Below are positions 59,694 through 64,000 of a DNA stretch of 64,000 bases, in pieces; within the stretch, counting starts at the first letter, position 1; every line of letters begins with the position of its first letter. The position numbers and the translations under genes are program-made. The DNA is taken from NCBI GenBank assembly GCA_035388825.1, contig DAOOQQ010000011.1, positions 1-64,000 of the forward strand. The letters are read 5' to 3'. This DNA comes from MWAR01 sp035388825. Lineage in GTDB: Bacteria > Muiribacteriota > Ozemobacteria > Ozemobacterales > Ozemobacteraceae. The notes beneath the pieces are model-generated. The model was not told the origin of the DNA. It searched no databases and worked only from the letters and a program-made list of their open reading frames with translations.

Positions 59694-61425
59694 GGGCGGC
59701 CTCCTTCTCGGCCAGCAGACAGGCTGCGATCTTTGCTTCGGCATCCTTCATGGCATCGGCGCCGACCTTTGCGTAGTTCCAGTTGCGGAACTGTTCGGTG
59801 AGCGTGAAGAAGGTGTCGCGGGCCTTGTCCTTGTCGGTGAAGGTGAACTCGTGTTCGAGCACGCGGCAGACGCGGCCGAACAGGTCTTTCTGGCGGTCGG
59901 GCGGGCAGGCGGCGTCGACGTCGTCGAACGAGTTCTGCTGCAGATACACCGAGTCGAGGAACTCGCTCTTGAGGTAGACGACGTAATCGTCCATCGAGGT
60001 GCCCTCTTCGCCGACGACCTGCATCATCTCGAAGACGGACCGGCCGCGGCGCAGGAACGAGCGGGCCCAGGCGACCTTCTTCTCGTCGATGATGCCGTGG
60101 TATTTCGACCAGGATTCGAGCGGATCGATCGCGGGGAAGCGGCGGGCGTAGGAGCGGGCATACGAGAGGCCGAGGAACGAGCCGACGACCTTGAGCGTGC
60201 CCTGCGTGACCGGCTCCTCGAAGTTGCCGCCGGCGGGGCTGACGGCGCCGCCGATCGTGAGCGAGGCCTCGCGGCCGTCGCGCAGCTTCACCGAGCCGCC
60301 GCGCTCGTAGAAGCGGGCGATCGAGCTTTCGAGGTAGGCCGGGAAGGCCTCCTCGCCGGGGATCTCCTCGAGGCGGCCGCTCATCTCGCGCAGGGCCTGG
60401 GCCCAGCGGGAGGTCGAGTCGGCCAGCAGCAGCACGTGGAGCCCCTGGAGGCGGTAGTATTCGCCGAGCGTCACGGCCGTGTAGACGGAGGATTCGCGGG
60501 CGGCGACGGGCATGCTGGAGGTGTTGCAGATGATGATCGTGCGCTCCATCAGCGTCTTGCCGGTGCGCGGATCGGTCAGGTGGGGGAACTCGCGCAGGGT
60601 CTCGACGACCTCGCCGGCGCGCTCGCCGCAGGCGGCCGAGATGACGACGTCGACCTCGGCGTGACGGCTGGTGATCTGCTGCAGAACGGTCTTGCCGGCG
60701 CCGAACGGGCCGGGGATGCAGTAGGTGCCGCCGCGGGTGATCGGAAAGAAGGTATCGATGATGCGCTGCTTGGTGACCAGCGGGGTCGCGGGCAGAAGCC
60801 GCTCGGCGTAATGCGTCAGCGGGATGCGGACGGGCCAGCGGTTGATCATATTGACCGCTATAGTTTTCCCCTCGGCATTCTCGAGTTCGGCGATCTTGTG
60901 ATCGACCGCGTAGGAGCCGGCGCCGACGAGGCTCTTGAGCTTCCATTCGCCCTCGAGATCGAACGGGGCGAAAATGTAATGGTCGAAAATGCTTTCCTTC
61001 ACCTTGCCGAGGGCATCGGCGGCCCGGACAGCGGTTCCGGGCTTCGCGAGCGGGGTGAACTCCCACTTCGTCGAGCGGTTGAGCGGCTTGAAGTAGTTGC
61101 CGGGCTCGAGGAACTTGCCCACCTTCTCGGCAAACTCCGGCAGTGGGTTCTGGAGGCCGTCGTAGATCTGGCCCAGCAGGCCCGGCCCGAGCTCGAGCGA
61201 GAGCAGCTCGTCAGTCACATCGACCACGTCGCCCACCTTCAGGCCGCGGGTCAGCTCGAACACCTGCATGTCGGCGCGGTTCCCGCGGATGCGGATGATC
61301 TCGGCCATCAGCCGCACGCCGTCGGCGCGGTGGCAGTAGGCCACGGCGTTCTGCCGGATCGCGCCATCGAATTCGGCGGTGACCATATTACCAAATATTG
61401 TAACAATGCGTCCGGATACGCTCAC
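59686..61425 (-). CDS. V-type ATPase catalytic subunit A
   Basis: 579 residues with the Walker A loop GPFGAGKT at 239-246, SAACGERAGEVVETLREFPH, the conserved MERTIIICNTSSMPVAARES and LADSTSRWAQALREMSGRLE. The A-type 'non-homologous' insertion of about 80 residues at ~110-190 identifies subunit A rather than F-type beta. It hydrolyses or makes ATP with subunit B. The start is fixed by a four-base overlap with the DUF2764 gene. Confidence 0.96.
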   Translation of the reverse strand: MSVSGRIVTIFGNMVTAEFDGAIRQNAVAYCHRADGVRLMAEIIRIRGNRADMQVFELTRGLKVGDVVDVTDELLSLELGPGLLGQIYDGLQNPLPEFAEKVGKFLEPGNYFKPLNRSTKWEFTPLAKPGTAVRAADALGKVKESIFDHYIFAPFDLEGEWKLKSLVGAGSYAVDHKIAELENAEGKTIAVNMINRWPVRIPLTHYAERLLPATPLVTKQRIIDTFFPITRGGTYCIPGPFGAGKTVLQQITSRHAEVDVVISAACGERAGEVVETLREFPHLTDPRTGKTLMERTIIICNTSSMPVAARESSVYTAVTLGEYYRLQGLHVLLLADSTSRWAQALREMSGRLEEIPGEEAFPAYLESSIARFYERGGSVKLRDGREASLTIGGAVSPAGGNFEEPVTQGTLKVVGSFLGLSYARSYARRFPAIDPLESWSKYHGIIDEKKVAWARSFLRRGRSVFEMMQVVGEEGTSMDDYVVYLKSEFLDSVYLQQNSFDDVDAACPPDRQKDLFGRVCRVLEHEFTFTDKDKARDTFFTLTEQFRNWNYAKVGADAMKDAEAKIAACLLAEKEAAHA

Positions 61426-62126
61426 AGGGCGGTGACCTCCTCGAGTATCTTGAGCGCCGCGCCCCGGTCGAGAGCCGCATACCGGGACAGCAGTCTGAGC
61501 TTCAGCAGGTAGAACACCAGTTCATCGAGTTCGAACGAGTAGCGGGTCGACTCGGCGGCGAGAAAGGCGAACCGCGCCTCGTCGAGTTTGTGCTCGCCGG
61601 TCATCGGGTCGGCGGCATTGCTCCACTCGTTGATCAGCGCGGCATAATCATAGGCGGGGGCGTCGGGGGGAAGCGGCCGGGCCTGATCGGGAGCCGATAC
61701 GGCCGTGTCCCGCGTGTTCGCGAGCAGGACGGCCAGGGACATCTCCCAGGTGCTCCAGCGCTGGAGCAGGCGGGATCCGACGCGCAGCCCGGTCTGGTGC
61801 ATGTACCGGAACCAGGCGAAACACACATCCTCATGCCAGGCCACCTCGTCCTCGGCGGAGGGCCAGAGGGCGACCCGCTCACGCAGGGCCTCAGGAAGCA
61901 GCTCCATCAGCTCGGCCGGCGGCTCGGCGGCGTGGCCGACCAGACGGCTTTTCTGCATGGCGCGCAGGGCGGGCTCGACGGCGAAACAGTCGGCCAGCAG
62001 ATCGAGCGTCGGGTCCTCCTCGGTGCGCATCGCGGTGAGAACGTTCTCGAGGCTGCACGGAAGAGGCTCACCGAACCCGGGAAGCGGGGGCAGCGAAGAA
62101 AGAAGATAGAAAAGTCGCGAACTCAC
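61422..62126 (-). CDS. DUF2764-type V-ATPase operon protein (in the place of subunit C)
   Basis: 234 residues, helical, beginning SSRLFYLLSSLPPLPGFGEP with the 'YLLSSLPPL' start typical of DUF2764 proteins that stand between subunits E and A in the V-ATPase operons of Chlamydia, spirochaetes and Bacteroidetes. Conserved segments include LINEWSNAADPMTGE and FELDELVFYLLKLRLLSRYA. These operons lack a recognisable subunit C and F; the DUF2764 protein is thought to be a replacement, possibly the rotor cap. It starts 9 bases after the E stop. Confidence 0.85.
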   Translation of the reverse strand: MSSRLFYLLSSLPPLPGFGEPLPCSLENVLTAMRTEEDPTLDLLADCFAVEPALRAMQKSRLVGHAAEPPAELMELLPEALRERVALWPSAEDEVAWHEDVCFAWFRYMHQTGLRVGSRLLQRWSTWEMSLAVLLANTRDTAVSAPDQARPLPPDAPAYDYAALINEWSNAADPMTGEHKLDEARFAFLAAESTRYSFELDELVFYLLKLRLLSRYAALDRGAALKILEEVTAL

Positions 62127-62135
62127 GGCTGCGAC

Positions 62136-62747
62136 TTACTTTCCGGTTTGCTCGGCCTTGTCCAGGAGGGCACGGAGTTCAGGCGCGATCAGGCGGCCGA
62201 AGGCCTCGGAAACGGAGGCTTCGGTCAGTTCGACGACTTCGCCGGAAGCGGCGTCGCGCAGGGTGAAACCGGCGGTCTTGAGCGTCTCGCCGAGACGCGC
62301 GCGGCCGTCGGCCGTCTTGAACAGGTCGGAGACGGCGGCCTGGGTCAGCTTCGCGCCGACGACGGGGCCAAGCGCGACTTCCCACTCGCGACCGGTCTTC
62401 TGGGTCTTGAGCAGTTCCTTGATCGAGGCCTCGACGACGTCGGCAGCCGACAGCTTCTCGGCGACGACGGGCTGGAGGAGACCGCGGGTGAGGTTTTCCA
62501 GACGTTTCTTCACATCGAGAATGAGATCCCGGGCGGCAAGGCGCAGCTCGGCCTCGACCTTCTGGCGGTGGCGGGCAGCTTCGGCTTCGCCTTCCTGGAC
62601 CAGTCGGCGGGCTGCGGCTTTCGCCTGTTCCTTCTCGTGCTCGGCTTTCGCCTTCGCATCGGCCAGAATCTTCTCGGCCTCGCGGCGGGCGGCTTCGATC
62701 CCGTCCTCGCGCAGCTGTTTGGTGAAGGTGGCGACATCGATACCCAT
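62136..62747 (-). CDS. V-type ATPase subunit E (peripheral stalk)
   Basis: 203 residues. The first ~95 residues are a long charged coiled coil (AARREAEKILADAKAKAEHE, KEQAKAAARRLVQEGEAEAA), the peripheral stalk; the rest is the globular head (LTQAAVSDLFKTADGRARLG). AAGGAG precedes the ATG. First gene of the seven-gene operon, driven by the promoter at 62805-62834. No separate subunit G/H gene is present. Confidence 0.9.
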   Translation of the reverse strand: MGIDVATFTKQLREDGIEAARREAEKILADAKAKAEHEKEQAKAAARRLVQEGEAEAARHRQKVEAELRLAARDLILDVKKRLENLTRGLLQPVVAEKLSAADVVEASIKELLKTQKTGREWEVALGPVVGAKLTQAAVSDLFKTADGRARLGETLKTAGFTLRDAASGEVVELTEASVSEAFGRLIAPELRALLDKAEQTGK

Positions 62748-62804
62748 TGCTGAGACTCCTTCAGTGACCTGCCGTCATGTTCCAAAGAATGACCGGGTTG
62801 GTGG

Positions 62805-62834
62805 GTTATACCACAGATTCCCTGCCTTGGGCAA
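62805..62834 (-). promoter_or_regulatory. Promoter of the V-ATPase operon
   Basis: On the minus strand TTGCCC (62829-62834), 18 bases, then TATAAC (62805-62810) preceded by TG in the extended -10 form (TGTGGTATAAC). About 50 bases before the E start. The remainder of the gap 62748-63072 shows no gene or other signal. Confidence 0.55.
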
Positions 62835-63072
62835 ACACTCATCCGTCTTCTGCCCAAACTCACGGTGCTGTCGGGAGGGCCTTCCAGAGAATCGATTCGT
62901 TCCCGCGGCGCACGTGCCGGAGCGGGTAACGGCGTTCGCATCTGCCCTGATCGATACCCTGAGCGTGTCGGCGCACATGCCGTGTTCGTCATCGAAGGTT
63001 GGTGGGTAAACATCCTGCCCGAATATGCCGATGATGATACCGAATCGTCTGGACCCTTCGAGGAGGTTTACC

Positions 63073-64000
63073 ATGAACCGAGGAATTCGAGCCGTCGTGC
63101 TGGGAGCTCTGCTGGTCGGAGCAGGACCCGCGCTGCCGGTGTCAGCAGCCGTTGGAATGACAACCGCCGGACAGGCCGTCCAGGTTGTCCGCACCATCCC
63201 GGCGGACATGGCTGCGGATGTCCAGTCCTCGACGCCGCTGACCGTCGAGTTCGGCGGCGCCCTGTCACAGGCGTTCTATCAGACGATCAACCTCAATCTG
63301 TTCCGGAACGGCCAGTCGATCGACGGCGAGTTGTTCTACAACCCCGCCGCCCGGCAGGTCATGTTCAAGCCCAAAACCCCTCTGCAGACCGGTCAGATGT
63401 ATACCGCCCAGCTCAGCTTCGGTGACGGCTCCGGCGGAACCGCCGAGAAGATGTGGAACTTCCGCGTCGTCGGCGCCGGGAACGGCCGCTCGGCAGCGGC
63501 TGCGGGCGGGATGTCGGATGCCATGCAGGCGGCGGGCTCAGCCGGAATCGCGGTTCCGAACGTCGCGGCTGCCGCGTCGGTGAAGCTGGCGATCACGAAC
63601 GCCAACATGGCCGGCGGCACCCTCAACCCCCAGAATCCGCTCGAAGTGAGCTTCAGCGAGGCCCTCGACATCACGTCGCTGAAGGATGCCCCCGTGAAGC
63701 TCCTGTGCAACCGGGAAACCGTCGGCGTCGATTACCGGCTTTCGCGCGATCTCAAGACCCTGACGCTCGTTCCCCGCCAGCCCCTCCGGCCCGGCAACGA
63801 GTATGGCGTCGCGATCAGCCAAACGCTGTCGGGAAGCTCGGGTGCGCGGCTTCCGAAGAACACCGTGATTCCGTTCCGCGTCGGGGGCTCGTCCGCTGCG
63901 GATTACGAGGTGCCCGCGAATGTTCTCGAGGAGGCGCCGGCGGACGCCGCCGCTCCCGTTTCGGCTCCGGCCCGCCGCCAGGGCCTGATCAACTCGGGAA
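63073..64000 (+). CDS. Secreted protein with bacterial Ig-like (Big_5/SbsA-type) domains, 3' end off the window
   Basis: Starts at the ATG at 63073 behind AGGAGG and stays open for 309 codons to the right edge. Signal peptide (GIRAVVLGALLVGAGPALPV). Two Ig-like domains of the SbsA/Big_5 type are seen: one near residues 35-140 (VVRTIPADMAADVQSSTPLT, then KPKTPLQTGQMYTAQLSFGD) and one near 170-270 (TLNPQNPLEVSFSEALDITS, LTLVPRQPLRPGNEYGVAIS). These domains build surface or cell-wall proteins. The visible part ends in a Pro/Ala-rich linker. Function unknown; probably a long exported adhesin-like or S-layer-like protein. Confidence 0.75.
   Translation, partial: MNRGIRAVVLGALLVGAGPALPVSAAVGMTTAGQAVQVVRTIPADMAADVQSSTPLTVEFGGALSQAFYQTINLNLFRNGQSIDGELFYNPAARQVMFKPKTPLQTGQMYTAQLSFGDGSGGTAEKMWNFRVVGAGNGRSAAAAGGMSDAMQAAGSAGIAVPNVAAAASVKLAITNANMAGGTLNPQNPLEVSFSEALDITSLKDAPVKLLCNRETVGVDYRLSRDLKTLTLVPRQPLRPGNEYGVAISQTLSGSSGARLPKNTVIPFRVGGSSAADYEVPANVLEEAPADAAAPVSAPARRQGLINSG

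Overview
The window comes from the chromosome of a GC-rich, Gram-negative, probably anaerobic bacterium. Outer-membrane beta-barrel proteins, OmpA-type peptidoglycan-binding proteins and a lipoprotein indicate two membranes. A VorDABC-type 2-oxoacid:ferredoxin oxidoreductase and a rotary V-type ATPase of the Chlamydia/Treponema layout indicate a ferredoxin-based, cation-coupled metabolism. Three separate clusters of prepilin-like genes, unusually large PilX-like proteins and FG-GAP/TPR proteins recall uncultured phyla such as Riflebacteria (Ozemobacteria). That placement is an inference from gene content; there is no rRNA or tRNA gene here to test it.

Layout. 1-3.8 kb: a secreted glycine-zipper protein cut by the left edge, an acetate-permease-like protein with an added cytoplasmic domain, a small Cys protein and an HD-GYP protein. 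3.9-12 kb: a lipid-flavoured block with a BtaA-like betaine-lipid enzyme, a GxxExxY gene inside a 476-bp inverted-repeat element, and an operon UbiA-TspO-PEP-utilising enzyme-RND exporter. 12.3-14.8 kb: a VOC protein and a fused class I CoA-transferase with an extra C-terminal domain. 14.9-20 kb: pseudopilin cluster with two OmpA paralogues. 20-21.7 kb: ECF sigma factor with a zinc-finger/FecR anti-sigma protein. 21.7-26.4 kb: a three-gene operon headed by a 1014-residue fusion of AMP-ligase, acyl carrier protein and class I-like HMG-CoA reductase, followed by a formyltransferase-fold protein and an alpha/beta hydrolase. 26.6-33.6 kb: outer-membrane barrel and a second pseudopilin cluster. 33.6-39.7 kb: MtaB, RsmE, RsfS, an orphan oxidoreductase gamma subunit, a small membrane protein and an ABC-F ATPase behind a leader-peptide region. 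39.7-44.7 kb: the 2-oxoacid oxidoreductase operon with an overlapping P-loop ATPase, an isochorismatase-like hydrolase and a possible starch-binding protein. 44.7-51.1 kb: TPR and FG-GAP proteins, a third pseudopilin cluster, a lipoprotein and GlmM. 51.2-55.3 kb: a promoter followed at once by a terminator, a large membrane PHP-domain protein and another barrel protein. 55.4-62.8 kb: the complete V-ATPase operon E-DUF2764-A-B-D-I-K. From 63.07 kb: a secreted Ig-like protein cut by the right edge.

The most unusual item is the A-T-HMGR fusion at 23347-26391. It has the order of a carboxylic acid reductase (adenylation, carrier, reductase) but with an HMG-CoA-reductase fold as the reductase, and its catalytic Glu, Lys, Asp and His are all present. 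Other items worth attention are the inverted-repeat element whose repeats supply the start and stop codons of its gene, the ABC-F leader, the promoter-terminator pair before the PHP protein, and recurrent short islands of A/T-ending codons (usually with the rare ATA codon) inside otherwise GC-ending genes.

Stretches longer than about 300 bases without a protein gene are 39345-39695 (terminator, promoter and leader of the ABC-F gene) and 62748-63072 (V-ATPase promoter; nothing else recognised). The 298-base gap 12031-12328 holds only a candidate promoter for the VOC gene.
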